A stretch of 64,000 nt of DNA from Vibrio neptunius (GTDB lineage: Bacteria; Pseudomonadota; Gammaproteobacteria; Enterobacterales; Vibrionaceae): contig NZ_JXXU01000018.1 in NCBI RefSeq assembly GCF_000967495.1, forward strand, positions 1-64,000. The letters are read 5' to 3'. Position 1 is the first letter of the stretch. Each line of letters starts with the position of its first letter. Below, piece after piece: positions 46,228-56,427 of this stretch. A program made the position numbers and the translations under genes. The notes under the pieces are model-generated. The model saw only the letters and a program-made list of their open reading frames with translations. It did not search any database and was not told where the DNA came from.

Positions 46228-48075
46228 ATGACTGCCACTCAATACCTCAAAGATCTCAACCAGCGTTACCTAGACGTTCATCGTACCAAAGAAGATTTAT
46301 TCTGGGACACCTATATGGGGATCAGTAACGAACATGATCGTTACACGGCTGCGCAAACCGCATGGACTCACTTCCTAAGTAATGCTGAGCAGATTGCTAC
46401 TATCGAACAACAGCTCAGTACGCTCAATGAAATAGCCGATACAGAAGAACGTAACCAAACTCAAATCGGGCTTGAAGGCTGGCTAGCCACTTTTCGCTCA
46501 CACGCTATCGAAGGAGATAAAGCTCAGGCTCTTAAGACGGAACTGATCGCATTTGAAACTGCACTGTTTGAGAAAAAACAAAACCATGCGCTGGTTTACG
46601 TCAACGAACAGGGAGATCAAGTTGACGCTTCTTTACCGGCACTGCGCTCAACCATAATGGCAAACGATAATGAAGCCGTACGCCAGTCAGCACATCAAGC
46701 ATTGTTAGATCTTGAACAGTGGCTCCTCGGTAATGGCTTTATTGACCTAGTCAAACTGCGCAACCAGTTTGCCCGCTCTTTGGGGTACGACAATTTCTTC
46801 GATTACTCAGTGCTTAAAAACGAAAAAATGACCACCACTGAGTTGTTTAACATTCTGGATGATTTCGAGCAGCGAACCAGACAAGTCAATCTCACCAGTT
46901 TAGACAAACTCGCTAGTGAAAAAGGCCAAAATGCGCTCACAGGTTACAACTTCAATTACTCCTTTTCTGGCGATTCGATGCGTGAACTGGATCCATATGT
47001 ACCGTTTTCCAAGTCACTCAGACGCTGGGTAGAATCTTTTGGCCGGCTGAACATTGATTACTCTGGCGCAGAGCTCACTTTGGACTTGCTGGATCGTCAA
47101 GGAAAATACCAAAATGGTTTTTGCCACGGCCCTATTCCTTCGTTTTATAACGATGGGCAATGGGTCGCGGCCAAGGTCAATTTCACCAGTAATGCAAAAC
47201 CCGATCAGATTGGCAGCGGTTATGATGGTATCAACACCCTTTTCCATGAAGGTGGTCATGCCGCGCACTTTGCCAACGTCAAGATGAACTCGCCTTGTTT
47301 TTCTCAAGAGTTTGCACCGACGTCAATGGCTTACGCCGAAACTCAATCCATGTTCTGTGACAGCCTGCTGAATGATGCCGACTGGCTGAAACAATACGCT
47401 CTAGATGTGGACGGTAATCCAGTTCCAAACGAGATCATTCAATCGATGATCAATTGTAGCCAGCCGTTTAAGGCGTATCAGGAACGCAGCATTTTAGTGG
47501 TGCCTTACTTCGAAAAAGCCTTGTATCAACTTAGCGATGAGGAACTGACGGCGGAACACATTACGGCTTTAGCACGTCAGTGTGAGAAGCAGATCCTGGG
47601 ACTAGAGTGCAGTCCTCGCCCATTGATGGCGATTCCTCACTTACTTTCTGATGAGGCATCCTGTGCATATCACGGTTACTTGCTAGCAAACATGGCAGTG
47701 TATCAAACACGAGCTTACTTCCTCGACAGGTTTGGGTATCTGACTGACAATCCTGAAATCGGTCCCTTACTGGCAGAACATTATTGGCGTGCAGGCAATC
47801 ACTTATCTCACAATGACACCATCAAGAGTCTGACAGGAGAAGGCTTCAATGCCAAATATCTTGCCGAGGCATGCAGCCTCACTGCCAATCAAGCGTGGGA
47901 AATTCAAAAGCAAAAAATTGCCGACTTAAATGATCGTGAACAAATCAATGCAGCACCGTTGAATGCAAAGATCAGCATCGTTGATGGCGCCAATTGTTTA
48001 GCTGATAACGATACCTCTGATGAGATGATGTGTAAGCAGTTTGAGCTTTATATAGAAAAAACATACGGCTGTTGA
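46228..48075 (+). CDS. M3-family metallopeptidase (oligoendopeptidase-like)
   Basis: A 615-residue cytoplasmic zinc peptidase with the HExxH site in TLFHEGGHAAHF and further conserved M3 features (FCHGPIPSFYNDGQW, FAPTSMAYAETQSMF with the third-ligand Glu). The N-terminal half is the mostly helical lid domain. The family cuts short peptides within the cell. ATG 46228 is used; a GTG at 46189 would add 13 unlikely residues. It stands alone. Confidence 0.87.
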   Translation: MTATQYLKDLNQRYLDVHRTKEDLFWDTYMGISNEHDRYTAAQTAWTHFLSNAEQIATIEQQLSTLNEIADTEERNQTQIGLEGWLATFRSHAIEGDKAQALKTELIAFETALFEKKQNHALVYVNEQGDQVDASLPALRSTIMANDNEAVRQSAHQALLDLEQWLLGNGFIDLVKLRNQFARSLGYDNFFDYSVLKNEKMTTTELFNILDDFEQRTRQVNLTSLDKLASEKGQNALTGYNFNYSFSGDSMRELDPYVPFSKSLRRWVESFGRLNIDYSGAELTLDLLDRQGKYQNGFCHGPIPSFYNDGQWVAAKVNFTSNAKPDQIGSGYDGINTLFHEGGHAAHFANVKMNSPCFSQEFAPTSMAYAETQSMFCDSLLNDADWLKQYALDVDGNPVPNEIIQSMINCSQPFKAYQERSILVVPYFEKALYQLSDEELTAEHITALARQCEKQILGLECSPRPLMAIPHLLSDEASCAYHGYLLANMAVYQTRAYFLDRFGYLTDNPEIGPLLAEHYWRAGNHLSHNDTIKSLTGEGFNAKYLAEACSLTANQAWEIQKQKIADLNDREQINAAPLNAKISIVDGANCLADNDTSDEMMCKQFELYIEKTYGC

Positions 48076-48212
48076 TCATCCATAATGAGTCAGACTAAGA
48101 GCTGGCTCAAGCAGCTCCGCATAATACAGATGCCAATAAACATCGTATTCCCTAGCTCTCGGGCATGAGTTAAATCTGTACCAGCTTTGATGATAAGTAG
48201 CCCATAAACAAA

Positions 48213-48243
48213 TTAGCCCGCTAAGTCAGACGTAGCGGGCTAG
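48213..48243. terminator. Bidirectional terminator
   Basis: TTAGCCCGCTA and TAGCGGGCTAG arms around an AGTCAGACG loop, between convergent genes. Confidence 0.75.
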
Positions 48244-48269
48244 TTCATTAGGCAGTGTCAATCAACGCA

Positions 48270-49643
48270 TTAGAAGATCCAATGTGCGACCAACACAATG
48301 ATTGGCAGCGTAACTAGCGTTCTTAGCAGGAAGATAGCGACCAACTCCAAAAAGTTCACAGGAACTTTACTGCTTAGAATCACAGAGCCCGTTTCTGACA
48401 TGAAAATCAGCTGAGTTACGGACAATGCTGCCACAACAAACTTGGTCAGATCGGCATTAATCGTCGACGCTGCGATGATCGAAGGTACGTACATATCAGC
48501 AAAACCAACTAGCATGGTTTCCGCAGCGGCTGCTGCTTCCGGAACATTCAACGCGTTTAGCAGCGGAATGAACGGTGCGCCCAGTAATGAGAATAATGGC
48601 GTCGTTTCAGCAACAACCAGACCTAAAGTACCGATTGCCATAACCACAGGCAGCACGCTGATTACCATGTCCAGTGCGTTGTGCACACCTTCTTTAGCTA
48701 CCGCTCCAAGGCTTTTCACTTTGCTTGCTCTGTGCAGTGCCAACTTCAAGCCAAAGCCCATAACCGACTGACCCGCAGGCACCAATTCATCATTACGATT
48801 AGGCTTAGTGCCATCAATGTACAGGTCTTTCTTATACGATAACGGTGGCAGATACTGAATCACCATCGCAGCAATCACACCAGACAAACAGATAGAGAAG
48901 TAGAACGGGACAAAGAAATTCTCTAAGCCAACCTGAGTTAATACCACCAGCGAGAAAGAAATCCCAACCGGAGAAAACATAGTCGCGACAACCGCTGCTT
49001 CACGCGCAGTGTATTTTTTGTCTTCATATTGTTTACTGGTCAGAATCACCCCAACGGTGCCATCACCTAGCCAAGAAGACATACAGTCAATCGCAGCACG
49101 ACCTGGCAAACGGAAAACTGGGCGCATAAAACGGCTCAGAACAGTACCGAGCAACTCAAGCAAACCAAAGTTGAGTAACAGTGGCAGCAGCAAACCAGCC
49201 AGGAAGAAAGTCACCAGTAAAGAAGGCAGAAGGTCATTAAGAACCAGACCACCCGTATTGCCGTTCCAAATCACTTCAGGCCCGATCTGGTGTAATGCCA
49301 TAAGAGTGAATACTGCACCTAAAACTCGAACGACTAGCCAAACTGGCGTCAGAACAAACAGTCTTGTCATCAATGCAGATTGAGTCACAAAAGTTGGCTT
49401 GATGAGGCTGGCAAGAATAGAAACGACCGCAGAAAAACAAATCACAGCGGTGACAGTTGGTAAAATCGCATCTCCAAGGATCGCTTTGACGCCTTTCGCC
49501 ATCAGCGCTAGCGGAAAGGTGAAGTTGCCATCAATGGTTAACGGTGCAAGGAAAAAGAAAAGACCCAACAAAGACGGAATTGCGAACATCAATATGTTGC
49601 GACTGTTTTTGTGGTTCTCTTCGGCTAATAGTGTATCACTCAT
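48270..49643 (-). CDS. YjiH-family membrane protein (nucleoside-recognition/Gate domain)
   Basis: A 457-residue polytopic inner-membrane protein with about ten hydrophobic segments. It matches YjiH by GRAAIDCMSSWLGDGTVGVILTSKQYE, AAVVATMFSPVGISFSLVVLTQ and the C-terminal ADMYVPSIIA...FVVAALSVTQLIFMSETGSVIL. Such proteins are putative transporters, with substrate unknown. The 293 bases upstream (49644-49936) are AT-rich, and I see no further gene there. Confidence 0.85.
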   Translation of the reverse strand: MSDTLLAEENHKNSRNILMFAIPSLLGLFFFLAPLTIDGNFTFPLALMAKGVKAILGDAILPTVTAVICFSAVVSILASLIKPTFVTQSALMTRLFVLTPVWLVVRVLGAVFTLMALHQIGPEVIWNGNTGGLVLNDLLPSLLVTFFLAGLLLPLLLNFGLLELLGTVLSRFMRPVFRLPGRAAIDCMSSWLGDGTVGVILTSKQYEDKKYTAREAAVVATMFSPVGISFSLVVLTQVGLENFFVPFYFSICLSGVIAAMVIQYLPPLSYKKDLYIDGTKPNRNDELVPAGQSVMGFGLKLALHRASKVKSLGAVAKEGVHNALDMVISVLPVVMAIGTLGLVVAETTPLFSLLGAPFIPLLNALNVPEAAAAAETMLVGFADMYVPSIIAASTINADLTKFVVAALSVTQLIFMSETGSVILSSKVPVNFLELVAIFLLRTLVTLPIIVLVAHWIF

Positions 49644-49936
49644 CTGACTGCTCCCTAGATGATTATAATTTCACAATTAGTGAATAAGTTATCGTTGCCG
49701 CAATTATAACGACAAAGATTTCACACTCAAGCAAATAATGAAAAATAATTCACCAAAAACGCATAATAATATAAATCAATACGTTATGGAGCTAAGCAAA
49801 TTGGTGGCATTTTGTACATGTAAACTTTAACAATAAACACAGACTCTTTAATCCCTCTCTTTTATACCGAGCGAAAATGTGACTATTTATGCAACAACTA
49901 CAAGGGAAGTTATTCGAATGAACCCGATGAATAGAG

Positions 49937-50908
49937 TTAGCGGATAATAGGTATCTGAAATGAAAACGTTGCCCCTCCTGTTAAGGTCAACTCAATATCA
50001 CGAACCATTTCAATCAAAAAAGCGTTGCCATCAATTTCCAACTTCTGTTCGTCTACGATCTCAAACAGCGCTTCTACAGCAGCACTGTAAGCAACATCAG
50101 AAATCAGATACACCTCAGCGCACAGGTAGTACCCTTCAGGAATGACAAAATCGTAGATAGCTTCGTCGACTTGCCAATCACCAATGAAGGTCTCAATTTG
50201 GTCCCATACTTTTTCAAGTTGGTTAATCGGTGTTGCGCCGAGTAAATTGACTGTTTTTTTGCCATAGATTTCGATCACCGAATCCCAGTCAGGATCTTCC
50301 AGAGCGATCTTTTTCATCCCTCGCTGAGGGTACCAAATCAACTCAGTTGGCATAGACTTGGCCAACTCGCTTTCAATCGACTGCTGAGCGCCGGGATGAG
50401 CAAGCTTAGCAATAAAATCAGCCGTCTCTCGCGGTGTGGATTCATAACCCATTTTGCGAATTTGTTTCGCCGTCACACCAAGCTCTCTCTTTAAAGCCTT
50501 ACCTAAGGCTTGCGAAGAAGAGAAACCACAATAGTGAGCTACCTCCATCACACTCCAAGGTTCATCATTAAGCAGCAGATTCACCGCGACTTGCAGTCGT
50601 AATCGGCTGAGATACTGCCCCGGCGTCTCATGGAACAATTCGCTAAACTGGCGATGGAAATGATAAGGCGATATTGCGCTCTCAGTAGCAATTTGCTCCC
50701 ACGTTCTGTGTTCTGCCAGCTCGTCATGCATCAACTTCAATGCGTGGGCAAAGCGGTTTCTCAGATGCTCTGGCAGCGGTTCTAATAACGCAATTTCAGG
50801 CACCAGTTTAAATGCAGGTTTCTCTTGTTGTGACATAGATACGGGCCTCACTGGAGCGACAGAATCACTATCGCCCGTCAACCGGATAAAATCAATCACG
50901 CTCAGCAT
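49937..50908 (-). CDS. AraC-family regulator with GyrI-like effector domain
   Basis: A 323-residue regulator. The AraC HTH pair is ELAEHRTWEQIATESAISPYHFHRQFSELFHETPGQYLSRLRL and VMEVAHYCGFSSSQALGKALKRELG. The C-terminal GyrI/Rob-like domain (about 190-323) is a small-molecule sensing fold seen in multidrug regulators. Its ATG overlaps the stop of the RND pump gene (TAATG), so it is made with the pump and is likely its regulator. Confidence 0.88.
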   Translation of the reverse strand: MLSVIDFIRLTGDSDSVAPVRPVSMSQQEKPAFKLVPEIALLEPLPEHLRNRFAHALKLMHDELAEHRTWEQIATESAISPYHFHRQFSELFHETPGQYLSRLRLQVAVNLLLNDEPWSVMEVAHYCGFSSSQALGKALKRELGVTAKQIRKMGYESTPRETADFIAKLAHPGAQQSIESELAKSMPTELIWYPQRGMKKIALEDPDWDSVIEIYGKKTVNLLGATPINQLEKVWDQIETFIGDWQVDEAIYDFVIPEGYYLCAEVYLISDVAYSAAVEALFEIVDEQKLEIDGNAFLIEMVRDIELTLTGGATFSFQIPIIR

Positions 50909-53900
50909 TAAGCTCCCTCCAATGCCAATTCATCTTCGACAGGCTTTGGCGCTTTACGACTGGTCATCCCCAGCAGTATTGGTATCAGAAGCAGGGTTAC
51001 AGCCGTAGCAAATAGCTCACCAAACACCAATGAAACCGCTGCAGGTTTTAAGTACTGCGCTTGCTCTGCGGTCTCACTGAGTAGCGGCAGCAAACCACAT
51101 ACCGTTGTAATAGTCGTGAGGAAAATCGCCCTCAATCGACTGGTACCAGCCGTGATCAAGGCCTGTTTAAGCGGCACACCGCTACGATACTCAGCATTAA
51201 AGCGCGTGATCAGTACCAATGAGTCATTGATCACTATTCCCGTCATTGCCATCATGCCGAACATAGACAGCAAACTGATTGGCAGATCCATCAAGTAGTG
51301 ACCGAAAATAGCGCCAGAAAAACCAAATGGAATCACTGCCATGATAATGAACGGCTGCCAGTAAGATTTCAGCGGAACCGCCAACAAGATGTAAATCAGC
51401 AGAATGGTCAAAATCATCGCAGAGCGGAAGCCGTCTGAAACTTCACCAATCTCTTCAAATTCGCCGCCTGCTTTGATCTGAACCCCTGGATACTGCTGAT
51501 GCAGCGTTTTGATCTCAGGGCTAAGCTGAGCCATAGTCTGCTCAGGCGCCTGAACGTCTCGGCTCTGCTTCCAATAGAGGTTTACCACTTGCTCACGATT
51601 ACGTCGGTAGAGGATCTGAGGCTCCTGCTCATGACGAAATTCAGCAATATCACCGAGTAAGACACTCTTTCCTTTAGGCAGCAATACCATAGTCTGCTCA
51701 AGCTGAGCGAGGGTTTTACGCTCTGAACGAGGGTATTGCAGCAGCACCTTGGTTTCTTGGCCTTGTTCCAACAAGCGATGAATTTCTCGCTCACCAAATG
51801 CCTCACCCGCCAATCGCGCCAATTTGTCTTGCGTCAATCCGAGCTGCTGACCGTATTTATTCAACACTAACCGCACCTGAGGCTGGCCGCTTTTACCGTC
51901 ATCATAAATATCCGCTACGCCAGGCAAAGCGGCCAGTTTGTCCGCCAATTGACTACTGACGCGCTCAGCGAGCTCTAGGTCGCTGGACGATATCGAGATG
52001 AATGTTCCACCAGCAGGCGCCTCAGCCGCACTAAACTGAACCGAATATGCTCCTTCAATACTTCCAGTATGAGTACGCCAACTATCGGCCAGTAAATTAC
52101 CCGGCAAGAGGCTCAGGGCTTCACTGGTTAGCTCAGCGGTCACTTCCACCTCTCCATAACCATCGGACCACGCAAGCAGGTTGACCACGGGTGGCTGGCT
52201 CAACGGATAGTCTCGCATCAGCTCGTCTTCGACGTTGATCATCGCCTGTTCGATTTGATCTAAAGCTTTCTTTTGTAGAGGTAAAGGGGCACCGTCTTCT
52301 AGCTCAACTTTCGCGGTAACGTATCGACCCGGGATTTCAGGGAAAATGGCACTTCGGATCGTCCCAGTAGACCACATGCCATATGCCAGTACGATCGCGG
52401 CTACAAAGCCCAACAGTGATGCCAATCTATAATCCAGTACCTTTTCCAAGGTAGGTTTGTACACTCTGAAATTGAACCACTCCAAACCGCCTTGAGCGAC
52501 AGACTGAATGCGAGAGAAAATGCCATTAGATTTTTTACTCACGGACAACTGTGCTAGGTGCGATGGCAGAATGAACTTACTTTCAATCAGGGAGAAGAGC
52601 AGCGCAAATATCACCACAGCGGAGAACCCAGCCAGAATCTTGGCAAAATCGTTGTTAATCCAAAGCATTGGCGAAAATGCCGCGATGGTGGTCAAAACAC
52701 CGAATACCGTTGCAACGGAAACCGAGTGCACGCCGTGCCACGCTGCTTTGCGCCCACTCGCATGTTTACCTCGTTGTTCGTGAATGGCCTCGCCTACGAC
52801 AACGGCATCGTCAACTAGAATCCCCAACACCAGAATGAAGCCAAACAAAGTGATGTCATTGATGCTGTAGTTAGCTAATTGCATCGCCCCTAAGGTACCT
52901 GCGATAGCGACTGGTATACCTACGGCTACCCAAAATGCCAATTTCAGCTCTAGAAAAATGCCTAGTAGCACCACAACAATCAAAAGGCCTTGCCACGCAT
53001 TATCACCGAGCCTGAACAGTTGCTCTTCAATATAGGGCGCCATGTCTGCCATGGTATTCAGCTCAATGTCTGAAGGCAGGATTTTGCGTTGCTGAGCCAA
53101 GGTATCCTTAATTGCATCGCTCACTTTGAGCAGGTTGTCGGTCTGGCTGGTGCTGATCAGCAGAGCGATTGCGTTGATGCCATTATTACGGACGATGGAG
53201 CCACTGCGCTCATAGCCACGACTCAGCGTAGCGATGTCACCTAAATAGACGGTACCGGATGGACGAGAGACGATCGCCAGACGACGCAGCTTCTGTACGT
53301 CATCGGCGTAGCCATCACCACGGATGACCATGCGGCCCTTGTCACTGATCAGCTCACCCGTGCGAGACTCAAGTGACATCTGTCCGATGCTGGTGGCTAA
53401 ATCTTCCAGACTCAAACCCAGTTTCTTGAGCTGTGCTGGATCTGGCTCAATAATAAGTTGTGGCTTGCGACTTCCCCAGTTGGATACTTTAGAAATCTTG
53501 GGATTACTTTTTAGCGCTTGCTCGACCTGTCTTGCGATGGGTTGAAGTTGCTCATCGCTGCGTGGCCCCGAAACGACAACAAAAGCAGCCAAGTTGGTAA
53601 ATTCATTTCTAACCACCTGCGGCTTTTCAGCTTGAGCAGGAAAACCATTGATCGCATTCACTCGATTACGTACATCATCCAGCAGCTTATTGAGGTCGGC
53701 GCTGCTGGTTTTGCGTACAACAACGCTCGACATTCCTGCGCTAGACTGGCTAGTCACCTGTTTAATACCAGAGATACCACTGATGGACTCTTCAATTCGC
53801 TGCGTAACACTCTCATCAATCTGTTTAGCTGTACCTCCCGGGTAGACAACATTGATCACAACCGATGACGGCGCAATCTGCGGAAAGGACTCCACACGGA

Positions 53901-53997
53901 GTTGACCAAACGCCATAACACCACTGGCGATGATCGCGAGCATCAACAGATTCGCCCCTACTGGGTTGTTGATAAACCACTTAGTCAGCCAGCTCAT
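50908..53997 (-). CDS. RND efflux pump inner-membrane permease
   Basis: A 1029-residue AcrB/MexB-family proton-driven pump with twelve helices and two large periplasmic loops. Characteristic segments are the N-terminal FINNPVGANLLML, the TM4 proton-relay DD in FILVLGILVDDAVVVGEAIHEQ, and MTGIVINDSLVLITRFN in the second half. It resembles the HAE-type (VexB/VexD and relatives) members of vibrios, with substrates unknown. It overlaps both neighbours by a few bases. There is no outer-membrane channel gene here, so it probably uses a shared TolC. Confidence 0.93.
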   Translation of the reverse strand: MSWLTKWFINNPVGANLLMLAIIASGVMAFGQLRVESFPQIAPSSVVINVVYPGGTAKQIDESVTQRIEESISGISGIKQVTSQSSAGMSSVVVRKTSSADLNKLLDDVRNRVNAINGFPAQAEKPQVVRNEFTNLAAFVVVSGPRSDEQLQPIARQVEQALKSNPKISKVSNWGSRKPQLIIEPDPAQLKKLGLSLEDLATSIGQMSLESRTGELISDKGRMVIRGDGYADDVQKLRRLAIVSRPSGTVYLGDIATLSRGYERSGSIVRNNGINAIALLISTSQTDNLLKVSDAIKDTLAQQRKILPSDIELNTMADMAPYIEEQLFRLGDNAWQGLLIVVVLLGIFLELKLAFWVAVGIPVAIAGTLGAMQLANYSINDITLFGFILVLGILVDDAVVVGEAIHEQRGKHASGRKAAWHGVHSVSVATVFGVLTTIAAFSPMLWINNDFAKILAGFSAVVIFALLFSLIESKFILPSHLAQLSVSKKSNGIFSRIQSVAQGGLEWFNFRVYKPTLEKVLDYRLASLLGFVAAIVLAYGMWSTGTIRSAIFPEIPGRYVTAKVELEDGAPLPLQKKALDQIEQAMINVEDELMRDYPLSQPPVVNLLAWSDGYGEVEVTAELTSEALSLLPGNLLADSWRTHTGSIEGAYSVQFSAAEAPAGGTFISISSSDLELAERVSSQLADKLAALPGVADIYDDGKSGQPQVRLVLNKYGQQLGLTQDKLARLAGEAFGEREIHRLLEQGQETKVLLQYPRSERKTLAQLEQTMVLLPKGKSVLLGDIAEFRHEQEPQILYRRNREQVVNLYWKQSRDVQAPEQTMAQLSPEIKTLHQQYPGVQIKAGGEFEEIGEVSDGFRSAMILTILLIYILLAVPLKSYWQPFIIMAVIPFGFSGAIFGHYLMDLPISLLSMFGMMAMTGIVINDSLVLITRFNAEYRSGVPLKQALITAGTSRLRAIFLTTITTVCGLLPLLSETAEQAQYLKPAAVSLVFGELFATAVTLLLIPILLGMTSRKAPKPVEDELALEGA

Positions 53998-55136
53998 TGA
54001 TTACCCTCCTGCTTCGCGACCAATATCTGCGCAGCTTGAGGAACGACTTGCTTCCCCGGTAGCATCGACAGCAGTGGGTACACCACCACCTGACGTGCCT
54101 TAGCGCTGTCCTGATCAAAGCGGGCATAAACCTGATTACGCGCTTGTCCTACTTGCGTAATCCACTCTTTCTGCAATCGGTTCTGCTCATCAAGTGTCCA
54201 GACGTATCCATCTCGTGTGATAGCACTGAGTGGCAAGGTCACAATTTCAGGCCGTAAGCCGAGACTAACGATGACTTTCACCTGTTGATTGGGCAGTAAA
54301 CGAGTCATTCCTTGATAAGGTTCGCGAACAGACAAAACCACTTGTCGCTGACGTGTGGTTGGATCAGCCTGCGGCGAGACATATCGAACTTGTGCCTGCC
54401 ACTCGCTGCCATCTCGATTCACAATTGTAATCTCAGGCTGACGCAACACGGATTGCACCTGCTGCCAGTGAATTTCCGAAACAGGCAGCTCGACATCCAG
54501 TGAGTCGCTGGCGGCGAGTTCAAAAGTCACCTGTCCGGCTTCCAACCATTCACCGGGGCTGATGTTACGACGCATGATCACAGCATCAAACGGCGCTGCA
54601 ATACTTGCTTCCTCAAGCAACTTTGCTGCACTGGTGTAAGCCTGTTTTGCCTGTGCCAACTCTGCCTTGGCTGCCAACACCTGTGGCTCACGGCGAGCAA
54701 ACGGTGAGCTTTTGGTCGGTGATAGCATTTTTAACGCGACCGTTTGTTCGTGCTGTGCCTGTTTAAGGTTTAATTCTGCCTGCTTAACGCTGCTGTTCGC
54801 CTGAGCCAAATTAGACTCTAAAGCGCTGGTGTTGAGCTTCGCCAACAAGGTACCTTTTTTCACCAATACACCCGGTTCGATATCGGGGTTCAACCACGCC
54901 AACTGAGCGCTGCTTGAAGCCTTAAGCTGGATCGGCCAACGCGCAGTTGTTGTTGCCAGCAAAGTCAAATTGGAATCGTGATCTTCCGGCGTCACTTGCA
55001 GTACCGAAACCGGGGTTTTGCTCGGCGCTTTTTGCTCAATCACAACTGGCTGAGGCTCTAAAACATCCACAACCACCAATGCCGCGAAAATTGCCCCGCA
55101 GCCAGCTAATATTGCAAGAGTCTTTTTAAATTTCAT
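53994..55136 (-). CDS. RND efflux periplasmic adaptor (membrane fusion protein)
   Basis: A 380-residue HlyD/AcrA-type adaptor with a membrane anchor or lipoprotein signal (LAILAGC, Cys13), a lipoyl and coiled-coil hairpin (about 95-170: LAKLNTSALESNLAQANSSVKQAELNLKQAQHEQ), then a second lipoyl part (AAPFDAVIMRRNISPGEWLEAG) and a beta-barrel. It bridges the RND permease to an outer-membrane channel. It overlaps the permease gene by 4 bases and the upstream ABC-membrane gene by 11. Confidence 0.92.
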   Translation of the reverse strand: MKFKKTLAILAGCGAIFAALVVVDVLEPQPVVIEQKAPSKTPVSVLQVTPEDHDSNLTLLATTTARWPIQLKASSSAQLAWLNPDIEPGVLVKKGTLLAKLNTSALESNLAQANSSVKQAELNLKQAQHEQTVALKMLSPTKSSPFARREPQVLAAKAELAQAKQAYTSAAKLLEEASIAAPFDAVIMRRNISPGEWLEAGQVTFELAASDSLDVELPVSEIHWQQVQSVLRQPEITIVNRDGSEWQAQVRYVSPQADPTTRQRQVVLSVREPYQGMTRLLPNQQVKVIVSLGLRPEIVTLPLSAITRDGYVWTLDEQNRLQKEWITQVGQARNQVYARFDQDSAKARQVVVYPLLSMLPGKQVVPQAAQILVAKQEGNQ

Positions 55137-56013
55137 AAGGCTTATCCTCTACAGCCAATTGAGCGGGGTTTTGATTTAGTCGTTGGCTGATCTCCATCAG
55201 ACGCGACAAGGTTTGCAGTGTGATAGGCAACATCACTGCCGTTTCCACGAATTCCAATGAGTAAGTTACGATGGAAAAAACCTGACCTACTGTAGGATCA
55301 ATAAGGATGCTGACCATCCAAAGGTTGGTTAGGACTGCTGCAAATAAGACAATAAAGATCAGCCCATACACCAGCGCTTCGGTATCTGACAATTTGATTT
55401 CACAGCGTTTCAAGCGTTCAAAGTGCGTTCTAATCGCCGCGAAAGGCTGACCGCTAAGCACGCGAACCTGTTGCTCTAACTGATCGTTTAACGCGCCATT
55501 AAGTCGCGTAAATGTTTGATGGAACAGAGCATAAATCAGCAGCATACTCAGCCCTGCGACCAACACGCATAATGCAAGTTTGATGTGAAAAGTGGCGAGA
55601 ATGACAACCGTAGCGACCAACTGCACAACGGCAGTAATCAGCGATGGTAAATCTTCCTCTAGAAAATCCACCAGCTCGCGGGACATGGACAGTCGGGCAT
55701 CTTTGACTGAGACTGATTGACCGCGCAAATTACGCTCAACCAAATTGGACAACCGCACTCGGATCCCGCCATAAACACGAGTATCGTAAAAACGACGGGC
55801 AACACTGAGTACCACCAGTACAAATAAGATCGCTGCAAACATAAGTAACGGCTGCAAGTTTTGTTTGAGCACACCATCAATAGCAAAGCCAATAAACAGC
55901 GGCAGCAAAATCATAAATACGTTCTCAGCCAGTACCATCAGCCAAGTCAGCATGACTTTAATGGGACTCAGCCGGATAACGGATCGAAGTGTGATGGGTT
56001 GATTGAACAGCAT
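55126..56013 (-). CDS. ABC exporter six-TM domain protein without ATPase
   Basis: A 295-residue membrane protein consisting only of the ABC exporter transmembrane domain (six helices; VFMILLPLFIGFAIDGVL, FYDTRVYGGIRVRLSNLVERNL with the coupling-helix-like segment, VVQLVATVVILATFHIKLALCVLV). It has no nucleotide-binding domain and no ATPase gene beside it. ATG 56013 is chosen because GGGG lies just upstream; 56052 lacks a site. It is the first gene of the RND operon, an unusual partner whose role is unknown. Confidence 0.87.
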   Translation of the reverse strand: MLFNQPITLRSVIRLSPIKVMLTWLMVLAENVFMILLPLFIGFAIDGVLKQNLQPLLMFAAILFVLVVLSVARRFYDTRVYGGIRVRLSNLVERNLRGQSVSVKDARLSMSRELVDFLEEDLPSLITAVVQLVATVVILATFHIKLALCVLVAGLSMLLIYALFHQTFTRLNGALNDQLEQQVRVLSGQPFAAIRTHFERLKRCEIKLSDTEALVYGLIFIVLFAAVLTNLWMVSILIDPTVGQVFSIVTYSLEFVETAVMLPITLQTLSRLMEISQRLNQNPAQLAVEDKPYEI

Positions 56014-56427
56014 TATTGACCCCACAAATAATTGTGATGCCAGTATTACCAATTATTAATCAGAAAAAGTGTCCCAAATTGCTGTTTTGGTCGCCCCGCT
56101 TAGAAAACTACTTTATTTTCGTCACTAATAGATTCCATCATAGTGATAGGATTGTCACTATAATTATATCGCGTCGCATATTTGATACCTTAACAGGCAA
56201 ACAGGAAATGGTAATATATACACAGCTCTCTAAGAATTAACTTCGCTTAAATTTTACTTTCACTTGCGGGTCAACTGAATGGGTAATATGGCGTACACTA
56301 AAATTAAAACTATCACCAAAAATGCTGCTCACATCGCTTTTCTTAGCATGGCAACACGCACACCCTCATGATATATTTGAAAATTATAAAACACAAAAAA
56401 TTATTAATATTATCAATAAGGTACGTC
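56014..56427. other. Divergent region upstream of the RND operon and luxM
   Basis: A 414-base AT-rich spacer holding promoters for both directions. It also holds a short plus-strand ORF (56288-56371, 27 codons, MAYTKIKTITKNAAHIAF...) with a modest ribosome-binding site, which ends 56 bases before luxM. Whether that ORF is translated is unknown. Confidence 0.4.

Noticed and set aside
49009..49383. Open 124-codon frame antisense to the YjiH gene
   Set aside because: A mirror of a membrane-protein gene; rich in Arg/Thr/Ser and with no support.
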